Of a stretch of DNA of 64,000 nucleotides, positions 42,438-51,382 are shown piece after piece; position 1 is the stretch's first letter; each line of letters starts with the position of its first letter. The notes under the pieces are model-generated. The model did no database searches. It was not told the origin of the DNA and saw nothing but the letters and a program-made list of their open reading frames with translations. The DNA lies in assembly GCA_016713505.1 (NCBI GenBank), contig JADJPA010000001.1, forward strand, positions 124,001 to 188,000. Reading direction: 5' to 3'. This DNA comes from Candidatus Competibacteraceae bacterium (lineage in GTDB: Bacteria > Pseudomonadota > Gammaproteobacteria > Competibacterales > Competibacteraceae). Made by a program: the position numbers and the translations under genes.

Positions 42438-43624
42438 GCGGCTGGAAAACCGTCCGATTGTTGCTCTGGCTGTTACTGGCCTGGCCCTTGCTGGCGTGGA
42501 ACGCCGAGCCAGTGTTGCGCGGCACCGGCGCTCTCGGCGTCATCGCCGAGCGCGGATCAGGCCGTATCCTGATCGTCGACACCAGCAGCAACAGCATTAT
42601 CAACCGGGTGGACGGGTTAGGCGATTTGTCACACGCCTCGGTGGTGTTCTCGCGCGATCAGCGTTACGCCTACGTGTTCGGGCGCGACGGCGGCTTGAGC
42701 AAGGTCGATATTCTGCGCGGGACGCTGGACAAACGCATCGTGCAAGGCGGCAACAGCATCGGCGGGGCGATTTCCCAAAACGGCCGTCTGGTCGCGGTCG
42801 CCAACTACGAGCCGGGCGGCCTTAAAGTCTTTGCCGCCAACACGTTAGAGCCGGTCGCTGATATTCCCGCCGCCTATGGCGAGGACGGCAAACTGTCGAA
42901 AGTCGTCGGCATCGCCGATCTGCCGGGCGACCGCTTCATCTATTCACTGTTCGACGCCGATCAAATCTGGATCGCCGATGTGCGCGATCCCAAAGCGCCC
43001 AAAGTCGAGAAATTCAGCAACATCGGCAAATCGCCCTATGACGGACTGGTGACGCCGGACGGTCGTTATTATCTGGCTGGGCTGTTCGGCGAGGACGGCA
43101 TCGCGCTGCTGGACACCTGGCAGCCACAACAGGGTGTCCGGCGCATCCTCGCCGGCTACGGTCAGGGCGAGCAGAAGCTGCCCGTTTATAAAATGCCGCA
43201 TTTGCGCGGCTGGGCGGTGGCCGGACGGCAGGTGTATCTGCCCGCCATCGGCCGCCATGAAGTCTTGGTCGCGGATACCCAGACCTGGAAGGAAACGGCA
43301 AAAATCGCGGTGCGTGGCCAGCCGGTGTTCGTGGTCGCCCGGCCCGACGGGCGGCAGGTGTGGGTCAATTTCGCTTTTCCCGACAACGGCTTCGTGCAGG
43401 TCATCGACACGCTCGCCGGCCAGATCGTCCAGACGCTGGAGCCGGGCAAAGCGGTGTTGCATCTGGAATTCACCCCGCGCGGCGAGGCGGTGTGGATTTC
43501 GGCGCGGGACGATAACAAGATCGTGGTCTACGACACCGCCAGTTTCGCCAAACTGGCGGAGCTGCCGGCGGAAAGCCCCAGCGGCATTTTCCTCACCGCC
43601 CGCGCCCACCGCATCGGGTTTTGA
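42434..43624 (+). CDS. nirF: Heme d1 biosynthesis protein NirF
   Basis: 396 aa. N-terminal hydrophobic signal (LLLWLLLAWPLLAW) and eight-bladed propeller related to NirS (SGRILIVDTSSNSIINRVDG, VVFSRDQRYAYVFGRDGG, VDILRGTLDKRIVQGG). Dehydrogenates or modifies a precursor of heme d1 in the periplasm. No lipobox Cys seen. Within the ATGA-linked nir operon. Confidence 0.92.
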   Translation: MSGWKTVRLLLWLLLAWPLLAWNAEPVLRGTGALGVIAERGSGRILIVDTSSNSIINRVDGLGDLSHASVVFSRDQRYAYVFGRDGGLSKVDILRGTLDKRIVQGGNSIGGAISQNGRLVAVANYEPGGLKVFAANTLEPVADIPAAYGEDGKLSKVVGIADLPGDRFIYSLFDADQIWIADVRDPKAPKVEKFSNIGKSPYDGLVTPDGRYYLAGLFGEDGIALLDTWQPQQGVRRILAGYGQGEQKLPVYKMPHLRGWAVAGRQVYLPAIGRHEVLVADTQTWKETAKIAVRGQPVFVVARPDGRQVWVNFAFPDNGFVQVIDTLAGQIVQTLEPGKAVLHLEFTPRGEAVWISARDDNKIVVYDTASFAKLAELPAESPSGIFLTARAHRIGF

Positions 43625-43633
43625 GCGGTCGCG

Positions 43634-44674
43634 ATGGACGCCGCCGATCTCGACTTGCTCAACCGGTTTCAGCGCGATTTCCCGCTGGTCAGCCGGCCGT
43701 TTCGGCGCATCGCCAGCGTGTTGGGTCGGACGGAAAATGAGGTGCTGGCCGCGCTCCGGCGCTTGTGGGACGCGGGCAAGATCAGTCGGATCGGCGCGGT
43801 GATCGCCGCTCGCAGGCTCGGCGCGAGCACGCTGGCGGCGCTGGCGGTTGCGCCGGAGCGGCTGGAGACCGTCGCCGGCTGGATCAACGACTATCCGGAA
43901 GTCAATCACAACTACCAGCGCGAACACCCGTTCAACCTTTGGTTCGTGTTGACCGCCGCATCGAGCGCGCGCTTGCGAGCGGTATTGACCGACATCGAGC
44001 GAAAAACCGGCTTGCCGGTGCTCGATTTGCCGTTGCTGGAGCACTTCCACATCGATTTGGGTTTCGATCTACGCCAAGGCGGCCGAAAACCGCCAGTCTC
44101 GCCAGCGGCGGCGACCGAACCACTCGCGGCCATCGAGTTGAGCGACGCCGAGCGGCGCTTGCTGGCGGCGCTGCAACCGGGCCTGCCGTTGGTCAGCCGC
44201 CCTTACGATATGCTGGCGCGGCAGTCCGGTTGGTCCGAGCGCGAGGTGTTGGAGCAAACCAGAAACTGGTTGGAGCGGGGCGTGATCAAGCGACTGGGCG
44301 TCATCGTCCGCCATCGGGAACTCGGTTATCGCGCCAACGCGATGGTGGTTTGGGATATTCCCGATGCGGAGGTGAGCGCGGTCGGTCGGGCGCTGGCGGG
44401 CCAAGCGGGCGTCAATCTTTGCTACCGTCGCCCCCGGCGCTTGCCGGATTGGCCCTACAACTTGTTTTGCATGATGCACGGCCGCGAGCGCGGTGAAGTG
44501 TTGGAACGGATCGAGCGCCTGCGCGCCCAGCATCAGTTAGACCATTATCCGCATGGCGTATTGTTCAGCACCCGCTGCTTCCGCCAGCGGGGCGCGCATT
44601 ACCTGCCGACCGCTCCACTTTCCGAAAAAGGGGAGAACCCACAGGCGGTCAGCCGCTTTGAGGCGGTGGCGTGA
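43634..44674 (+). CDS. nirDL: Siroheme decarboxylase, NirD-NirL fusion
   Basis: 346 aa consisting of two Lrp/AsnC-like halves. The first (1-150, NYQREHPFNLWFVLTAASSA) is NirD-like, the second (about 165-330, LPDWPYNLFCMMHGRERGEV) is NirL-like, joined by an Ala/Pro linker. The enzyme removes two acetate carboxyls of siroheme for heme d1. Fused DL forms are known in Paracoccus and Hydrogenobacter. Ends with a start/stop overlap with nirGH. Confidence 0.9.
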   Translation: MDAADLDLLNRFQRDFPLVSRPFRRIASVLGRTENEVLAALRRLWDAGKISRIGAVIAARRLGASTLAALAVAPERLETVAGWINDYPEVNHNYQREHPFNLWFVLTAASSARLRAVLTDIERKTGLPVLDLPLLEHFHIDLGFDLRQGGRKPPVSPAAATEPLAAIELSDAERRLLAALQPGLPLVSRPYDMLARQSGWSEREVLEQTRNWLERGVIKRLGVIVRHRELGYRANAMVVWDIPDAEVSAVGRALAGQAGVNLCYRRPRRLPDWPYNLFCMMHGRERGEVLERIERLRAQHQLDHYPHGVLFSTRCFRQRGAHYLPTAPLSEKGENPQAVSRFEAVA

Positions 44675-45654
44675 ACGAACTGAAACGCCGTTTGATCGAC
44701 GGATGGCAGGGCGGTTTTCCGCTGGTCGAGCGGCCTTTCGCGGTCGTGGCCGAACGATTGGGCACCGACGAAGGCGCGGTGTTGCGGGCGCTGCGGGAGT
44801 TGCTGGCGGATGGCGCGCTGACCCGCTTCGGGCCTTTGTATCAGATCGAACGGCTGGGCGGCGCGTTTTCGCTGGCGGCGCTGCAAGCGCCGGAAGCTGA
44901 TTTCGAGCAGATCACCGCCCTCGTCAACGCCTTCCCGGAAGTCGCCCATAACTACCGGCGCGATCACGCTTTGAATATGTGGTTCGTGCTGGCGACGGAA
45001 ACGCCGGCTAAAATGGGGGATGCGGTGGGGCGAATCTCTAAAGCAACCGGCTTGCCGGTGTTTGATTTCCCCAAGGAGCGGGAATACTTCATCGAAGCGC
45101 GGTTTGGAGTCGGAGCCAGCGGCGTCAACCGCTCTAAGCCGGCGGCCGGTGTGAGCGGAAAAACGGCGCTGTCGCGGCAACGGTTAGCGGAATGGCGGCC
45201 GTTGGTGCTCGCCACTCAAGCCGGGTTGCCGTTGACCCTAAAGCCCTATCACGCGCTGGCGGCTCGATTGAACCGCGATGCGGCGACGGTGATGGCTGGC
45301 TTGCAAACCTTGTTGGACGCCGGTGCGATCCGGCGCATCGGCGTGGTGCCGAATCATTACCGGATCGGGTACGCCGCCAACGGCATGACCGTGTGGGATG
45401 TGGCCGATGACCTCGTGGACGATTTGGGCGAGCAGGTCGGCACATTGGAGTTTGTGACCCATTGCTATCGCCGTCCACGCCACCAGCCGAACTGGCCTTA
45501 CAACCTGTTTGCGATGGCGCACGGGGCCAGCCGCGAGGAAGTGGCCACAAAAGCCGACCGCATCGCCGCCGTGCTGGGCGATGCCTGCCGCGCCCGCGCC
45601 ATCCTCTACAGCACCCAAATTCTCAAGAAAACCGGCCTGCGCCTGCACGGTTGA
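44671..45654 (+). CDS. nirGH: Siroheme decarboxylase, NirG-NirH fusion
   Basis: 327 aa starting at GTG 44671 (overlaps previous stop). Two AsnC-like halves: 1-150 (NYRRDHALNMWFVLATETPA) NirG-like, 170-327 (PNWPYNLFAMAHGASREEVA) NirH-like. Same reaction as NirDL. The two polypeptides probably form one enzyme complex. In most organisms NirG and NirH are separate genes. Confidence 0.88.
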   Translation: MNELKRRLIDGWQGGFPLVERPFAVVAERLGTDEGAVLRALRELLADGALTRFGPLYQIERLGGAFSLAALQAPEADFEQITALVNAFPEVAHNYRRDHALNMWFVLATETPAKMGDAVGRISKATGLPVFDFPKEREYFIEARFGVGASGVNRSKPAAGVSGKTALSRQRLAEWRPLVLATQAGLPLTLKPYHALAARLNRDAATVMAGLQTLLDAGAIRRIGVVPNHYRIGYAANGMTVWDVADDLVDDLGEQVGTLEFVTHCYRRPRHQPNWPYNLFAMAHGASREEVATKADRIAAVLGDACRARAILYSTQILKKTGLRLHG

Positions 45655-45666
45655 AGGAGAGGCAGC

Positions 45667-46869
45667 ATGTTCCGCATCACCCCATTTATGCAGGAAATCG
45701 CCCGACCGACGCCGCTGGGGTCGAAGCGCAACCCACCCGGCCCGGTGGTGATCTGGAATCTGGCGCGGCGCTGCAATCTGGCTTGCAAGCATTGCTATTC
45801 CATCTCCGCCGACACCGATTTTCCCGGCGAGTTGAGCACCGAGGAAATCTTCGCCGTCATGGACGATTTGAAGGCGTTCCGCGTACCCGTGCTGATTCTA
45901 TCCGGTGGCGAACCGCTGTTACGGCCTGATATTTTCACCATCGCCCAGCGCGCCAAGGACAAAGGCTTTTATGTGGCCTTGTCCAGCAACGGCACGCTGA
46001 TCGACCAGAGCAACATCGACCGCATCGCCGAAATCGGGTTCGATTATGTCGGCGTCAGCCTGGACGGCATCGGTGATACCCATGACCGTTTTCGTCGGCA
46101 GGCGGGCGCGTTCGCCGCATCAATACACGGCATCCGCTTATGCCAGGAACGCGGCGTCAAGGTCGGCATTCGCTACACCATGACCGAGGACAACGCTCAC
46201 GACTTGCCGCGTCTGTTGGAGTTGCTGGAAAGCGAACAGCTCGATAAATTTTATTTTTCCCATCTCAACTACGCCGGACGCGGCAATCGCAACCGTAAGG
46301 ATGACGCACATCATCAAACGACGCGGCGGGCGATGGAGTTGTTATTCGAGATCTGCTGGCGCTCGGCGCAAGCGGGTAAAAGTCGAGAGTTTGTCACCGG
46401 CAACAACGACGCCGATGGCGTCTATCTGCTGCTGTGGGTGCGGCGGCGTTTCCCGGAGATGGAAGCCCACATTCGCGCCAAGCTGGCGCAATGGGGCGGC
46501 AATGCCTCTGGCGTCAACGTCGCCAACATCGATAACCTCGGCAACGTCCATCCCGATACCATGTGGTGGCATCACACGCTCGGCAACGTCCGCGAGCGGC
46601 CGTTTTCCCACATCTGGCCGGATACTTCCGATCCACTGATGGCCGGGTTGAAAGCCAGCCCGCGCCCGGTCAAGGGTCGCTGTGGCCAATGCCAGTATTT
46701 CGATATCTGCGGCGGCAACACCCGCGTCCGCGCCCAGCAATTGACCGGCGACCCGTGGGCCGAAGACCCCGCCTGTTATCTCGATGACGAGGAAATTGGC
46801 GTCGCGTCCGGCGGCGAACGGCTGACCGTCACCCCTTATCACATGCCGCGCCAGAGAGTCGTTTCATGA
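45667..46869 (+). CDS. nirJ: Heme d1 radical SAM enzyme NirJ
   Basis: 400 aa. Radical SAM triad Cys36-Cys40-Cys43 (CNLACKHCYS), SAM-binding LSGGEPLL, and a C-terminal SPASM-like Cys region (GRCGQCQYFDICGGN, DPACYLDD) for a second cluster. Converts didecarboxysiroheme propionates toward heme d1. Strong GGAG at 45656. Stop overlaps nirN start. Confidence 0.94.
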   Translation: MFRITPFMQEIARPTPLGSKRNPPGPVVIWNLARRCNLACKHCYSISADTDFPGELSTEEIFAVMDDLKAFRVPVLILSGGEPLLRPDIFTIAQRAKDKGFYVALSSNGTLIDQSNIDRIAEIGFDYVGVSLDGIGDTHDRFRRQAGAFAASIHGIRLCQERGVKVGIRYTMTEDNAHDLPRLLELLESEQLDKFYFSHLNYAGRGNRNRKDDAHHQTTRRAMELLFEICWRSAQAGKSREFVTGNNDADGVYLLLWVRRRFPEMEAHIRAKLAQWGGNASGVNVANIDNLGNVHPDTMWWHHTLGNVRERPFSHIWPDTSDPLMAGLKASPRPVKGRCGQCQYFDICGGNTRVRAQQLTGDPWAEDPACYLDDEEIGVASGGERLTVTPYHMPRQRVVS

Positions 46870-48234
46870 AAAAAGTCTTGCTGTTTGCTGGCTCAATCAC
46901 CCTAAGCGCCGCCAGCGCCGCGCCTGACCCCGCGCCGCTTTATCAACACCATTGCGTGGCCTGTCACGGTGTGGATCGGCTGGGCGGCTTAGGGCCGGCG
47001 CTGCTGCCGCAAAATCTGGAGCGGTTGAAGAAACCGGAAGCCCTGGCGGTCATCACCGCCGGACGTGAAGCCACGCAAATGCAGGGTTTCAAGGACAAGT
47101 TGAAGCCGGAAGAAATCCAGGCGCTGGCGGATTTCATCTACACACCGCCCGCCGTAACGCCGCAGTGGGGCGAGGCCGAAATTCGAGCGTCTCGCTACGA
47201 AGCGGTCAAACCGGGTAGCCTGCCGGACAAGCCGGTATTCAAGGCTGATCCGCTCAATCTGTTCGTGGTGGTGGAAGCGGGCGACCATCACGTCACGATT
47301 TTGGACGGCGATAAATTCGAGCCGATTCACCGTTTTCCTAGCCGCTTCGCCCTGCACGGCGGGCCGAAATTCACCCCGGACGGCCGCTACGTCTTCTTTG
47401 CTTCGCGCGACGGCTGGATCGGCAAATTCGATATTTACAACCTGAAGGTCGTGACGGAAATCCGCGCTGGCATCAATACTCGCAACATCGCGGTGTCCAG
47501 CGACGGCCAATGGGTGATGGCGGCCAACTATCTGCCGCAAACTCTGGTACTGTTGAAAGCGGCCGATTTAAGTCTGGAACGGATCATTCCGGTGGTGAAC
47601 GAGGCGCGCAAAGGGTCGCGGGTGTCGGCGGTGTACGACGCCGCCCCGCGCAAGAGCTTCGTCGCCGCGCTCAAGGACATCCCCGAACTGTGGGAGTTGA
47701 GCTACGACCCCAAAGCCGAACCGGTATTCAAGGGTTACGTCCACGATTACAAGATGGGCGAAGCGGTCGCTTTGCCGGGGCAATGGACGCCACGGGTGAC
47801 CAAGCTCGACGCCATCCTCGACGATTTCTTTTTCAGTCAGGACTACGCTTACGTGCTCGGCGCGGCCCGACCCGCCGACGGCGGCGACAAATCGATTCCC
47901 GGTGGCCAGGTGGTCAATCTCGATGTGCGCCGCAAAATCGCCGATTTGCCGCTGACCGGGATGCCGCATCTCGGTTCCGGCATCTCATGGACGTATCAAG
48001 GTCGGCCGGTGATGGCGACGCCCAATCTCAAGGATGGGGTGGTCAGCGTCATCCCATACCGAATTCACCCGCGACGGCAAATATGCGCTGGTGTCGATCT
48101 GGGAAGACGACGGCGCGCTGGTGGTGTACGACGCGGCGAGTTTGAAAGAGGTCAAGCGGCTGCCGATGCGTAAACCGGTCGGCAAATACAACGTCTACAA
48201 CAAAATCACTCGTTCCGAGGGCACCAGCCATTAA
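46866..48234 (+). pseudogene. nirN: nirN, broken by an out-of-frame internal deletion
   Basis: N-terminal cytochrome c (HHCVACHGV) and heme d1 propeller read well from 46866 to about 48050 (PVMATPNLKDGVVSVI). The frame then ends abnormally at 48173 with an Arg-rich tail. The normal NirN end (HTEFTRDGKYALVSIWED, SEGTSH*) is in another frame at 48055-48234. Relative to NirS the region of about 60-80 residues between SVSVI-like and the last blades is missing, so some 200 bases are lost and the frame is changed. NirN is the heme d1 dehydrogenase; its loss is tolerated in some strains. Assembly error not excluded. Confidence 0.8.
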
Positions 48235-48301
48235 CCCGCAATCTGCAATCTGGAATCTGGGATTCCGGCCGTTTTTTCTGGGCGCGGCGATTTTTGCCGT
48301 C

Positions 48302-49399
48302 GTGTCGATGTTGCTCTGGATGGGCGTTTATCTCTGGCAATGGCCGTTGTCGATAACCGGCATCTCGATTTTTCAATGGCACGCCCATGAAATGATCTAT
48401 GGCTTTGCGGTCGCTGTCATCGCCGGTTTTTTGCTGACAGCGGTCAAGAACTGGACGGGCGTGCAAACGCTGCACGGCGTGGGTCTGTTGGCGCTGTTTG
48501 GGTTATGGGTGGCAGCGCGGGTACTGTGGTTATTCGGCACGCCACTGCTGTTTGGAGCGGGATTTTTTGATCTGCTGTTCATGTTGGGCCTGATCGCCGC
48601 CATTGTTGAGCCCATCAGGAAGGCCAAGCAGTGGCAGCAATCGGGAATCATCGCGATTCTCGTATTATTGCTGCTGGGGAATGGGCTGTTTTATCTTGGC
48701 GCGACGGGTCTGGTGGAAAGTGGCGTATTCATCAGCCTGCGCGGCGGACTGTTTTTAATCGTCGGACTGGTGCTGTTCATGGGTCGGCGGGTCATTCCGT
48801 TTTTCATTGAAGCCGGTGTTGGCTATCCGATAAAAGTCAGAAATTCCCAGCAGTTGGATCTGGCGATTATCTTCTTATACAGCCTGTTCCTGATAGTGGA
48901 GGCCGGCCTTGGTAACGAATGGCTGGTCGCGCTGCTTGCTCTGGCGCTATTGATTACCAATTGCGTTCGGCTGGTGGGTTGGTATACACCGGGTATTTGG
49001 AAAAAGCCGCTGCTGTGGAGTCTGTTTATCGCCTTCGCCGCCATTAACTTCGGCTTTTTACTGATGGCTTTGACGCCGGTGCTGAATCTGCCGGCGTTGG
49101 TCGTGCTCCATGCCTTTAGCGTCGGCGGTATCGGTGTGATGATTCTCAGCATGATGGCCCGCGTCACCTTGGGCCACACCGGCCGGAACGTCCAAAAACC
49201 GCCTCAAACCGTACCGCTTGCCTTGATGGTTCTGATTGCCGGTGCGGTGGTGCGGGTTATCGTGCCCTTGTTGGTCAGCACACACTACCTCATGTGGGTG
49301 GCGATCTCGCAACTGTTGTGGATCGCGGCGTTTTTAATCTTCCTCATCAGTTACTTACCCATGCTGGTCAAGCCGAGAGTTGACGGCCAGTTTGGCTGA
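48302..49399 (+). CDS. nnrS: NnrS-type membrane protein
   Basis: 365 aa from ATG 48302, about 11-12 membrane spans, heme-Cu-oxidase-like histidines (QWHAHEMIYG, LHAFSVGGIG, MARVTLGHTGR). NnrS is linked to NO stress and denitrification. The family N terminus (LGFRPFFLGAA) lies just upstream in the same frame (48254-48288) but has no ATG, GTG or TTG before it; the natural start may be ATT at 48230, overlapping the nirN stop, or was lost. Directly after nirN. Confidence 0.85.
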   Translation: MSMLLWMGVYLWQWPLSITGISIFQWHAHEMIYGFAVAVIAGFLLTAVKNWTGVQTLHGVGLLALFGLWVAARVLWLFGTPLLFGAGFFDLLFMLGLIAAIVEPIRKAKQWQQSGIIAILVLLLLGNGLFYLGATGLVESGVFISLRGGLFLIVGLVLFMGRRVIPFFIEAGVGYPIKVRNSQQLDLAIIFLYSLFLIVEAGLGNEWLVALLALALLITNCVRLVGWYTPGIWKKPLLWSLFIAFAAINFGFLLMALTPVLNLPALVVLHAFSVGGIGVMILSMMARVTLGHTGRNVQKPPQTVPLALMVLIAGAVVRVIVPLLVSTHYLMWVAISQLLWIAAFLIFLISYLPMLVKPRVDGQFG

Positions 49400-49565
49400 T
49401 TTACCGTGATTGATCGGTTGGCGAACCCGACATGAAGCTCGCTTGGGTTTTTACATCGGGGAACGCTCCCTAGAACAAGTATTCTTCGACCACGGCAATG
49501 CGGCATTATAAAAACCTCTATGGGGGACAATATTCGCGACCGGCCGACCTGTTGTTGAATCCACG

Positions 49566-50702
49566 ATGCGCTCTTTTTTTGAACGGCAGAAATACCTGAT
49601 CGACTACACGCTGGCGGCGTTATTCAGGCGCAAGACCCGCAATCTTGGCCTGCTGCTGGTTTATACCCTGTTGGTGTTTCTGTTTGCCTCGGTGCTGCTG
49701 CTCAGTCAAGGATTGCGTCGGGAAGCAGCAGTGCTGCTGCACGGTGCGCCGGAAGTCATCGTGCAACGGCTGATCGCCGGCCGGCACGACCTGTTACCGG
49801 CGGCTTGGCTGGATAGTTTGAGGCAGATCCGCGGGGTCGGGGAGGCCCGAGGCCGGCTGTGGGGTTATTACTACGATCCGGTGGTCAAGGCCAACTATAC
49901 CTTGATGGTGGCGCCCGAGCGGCGTTTGGCCGACCGCGAAATCATCATCGGTACGACGCTGGCGCGGGCGCGCCAGCTCGGCGTCGGCGACGTGCTTGGC
50001 TTGCGGGCGGCCGATGGCCAGCCGCTGCCGCTCAAAGTCGTCGGCGTGTTGGAGCCGGCCTCGGAACTGCTGAGCGCTGATTTGATGCTCCTGTCTGAAA
50101 CAGGCTTCCGCACGCTGTTTCAACTGGCGTCGGAGGTCTATACCGATGCGGTCTTGACCGTGCGCAACCCGCGCGAGGCGAGCACGGTCGCGCAAAAGAT
50201 CGCGCTGGGCTTGCCAGCCAGCCGGCCGATCCTGCGCTCCGAAATCCTGCGGACGTATGACGCGGTGTTCGACTGGCGCGAAGGAATGACTTTCGTCTGT
50301 CTGGGCGCGCTGCTGCTGGCGTTCCTTATCCTGGCGTGGGACAGGGCGGCCGGCCTCAGCGCCGAGGAAAAGCGCGAAATCGGTATTCTCAAAGCCATCG
50401 GTTGGGAAACCGGTGATATTTTGCGGATGAAGCTGTGGGAAGGTGTGCTGCTGTCGCTGACGGCTTTTCTGGCCGGCTATATTCTGGCGTGGTGGCAAGT
50501 GTTTCACGGTGGCGCCCGCCTGTTCGCTCCGGTGTTGAAAGGCTGGGCGGTGCTGTATCCCGATTTTCGTTTGACCCCGGCCGCGGATTTGTACCAAATC
50601 CTGATCGTGCTGGCGATAACCGTACTGCCCTACATCGTCGCCACCTTGATTCCCGGTTGGCGGGCGGCGATTGCCGATCCCGACGCGGCGATGCGCGGAT
50701 GA
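49566..50702 (+). CDS. ABC transporter permease, FtsX/MacB-like
   Basis: 378 aa. One span at 28-48 (NLGLLLVYTLLVFLFASVLL), a large periplasmic domain, and three spans near the end. FtsX-type permease of a MacB/LolC-like exporter. Stop overlaps the ATPase start (ATGA). The 166-base gap before it shows no gene. Co-located with the nir cluster; cargo unknown. Confidence 0.88.
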   Translation: MRSFFERQKYLIDYTLAALFRRKTRNLGLLLVYTLLVFLFASVLLLSQGLRREAAVLLHGAPEVIVQRLIAGRHDLLPAAWLDSLRQIRGVGEARGRLWGYYYDPVVKANYTLMVAPERRLADREIIIGTTLARARQLGVGDVLGLRAADGQPLPLKVVGVLEPASELLSADLMLLSETGFRTLFQLASEVYTDAVLTVRNPREASTVAQKIALGLPASRPILRSEILRTYDAVFDWREGMTFVCLGALLLAFLILAWDRAAGLSAEEKREIGILKAIGWETGDILRMKLWEGVLLSLTAFLAGYILAWWQVFHGGARLFAPVLKGWAVLYPDFRLTPAADLYQILIVLAITVLPYIVATLIPGWRAAIADPDAAMRG

Positions 50703-51382
50703 TCGAACTTCAGACCGTCAGTAAAACCTTCCATCAAGATCGGTCGAACGAATGTCGGGCGCTGCGCGAGGTCAGCCTGAGCCTGGAGCGGGGCGGCGTC
50801 ACCGTCTTCAAAGGCCCCAGCGGATCGGGCAAAACCACCCTGCTGACCTTGATCGGCTGTCTGGCCCGCCCGACCAGCGGGCGGATCGTGCTTGACGGGC
50901 GCTTATTGTCCAACCTGCCGGAACGATTTTTGACCGAGGTGCGACGCCATACCTTCGGTTTTGTATTCCAGCAATTCAATCTGATTCGGGGATTGACCGT
51001 GTTTGAGAACGTGATGCTGCCCGCTTATCCCCTCGGTCGGCCTTATTGCGAGCTGGCGCGCGCGGTGCGGGAATTGCTCGACCGTTTCGGTTTGGGCGCG
51101 AAAGCCGCCAGCAAGGTCGAATGGTTGTCCGGTGGCGAGGCGCAGCGCACTGCCTTGGCCCGCGCCTTAATCAACGATCCGGCGATATTGATCGCCGACG
51201 AGCCGACCGCCAACCTCGATAGCGCCTCGGCGCGAGAAGCGCTGGCCTTGCTGGGCGAGCTGGCGGCGCAAGGGCGAACGGTGCTGATCAGCAGCCACGA
51301 TCCGTTGGTGTTCGAAGTGGTCCGCGTCCGGCGAGCGGTCGAGTTGCGCGACGGCCAAATCACTGGAGATCGTCGGTGCTGA
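50699..51382 (+). CDS. ABC transporter ATPase, LolD/MacB-like
   Basis: 227 aa. Walker A GPSGSGKTT (about 39-47), Q-loop FQQFN, signature LSGGEAQR, Walker B ILIADEP and switch His SSHDP. Partner of the FtsX-like permease. Next gene starts inside its 3' end (GTG 51376), so all three are one operon. Confidence 0.9.
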   Translation: MIELQTVSKTFHQDRSNECRALREVSLSLERGGVTVFKGPSGSGKTTLLTLIGCLARPTSGRIVLDGRLLSNLPERFLTEVRRHTFGFVFQQFNLIRGLTVFENVMLPAYPLGRPYCELARAVRELLDRFGLGAKAASKVEWLSGGEAQRTALARALINDPAILIADEPTANLDSASAREALALLGELAAQGRTVLISSHDPLVFEVVRVRRAVELRDGQITGDRRC

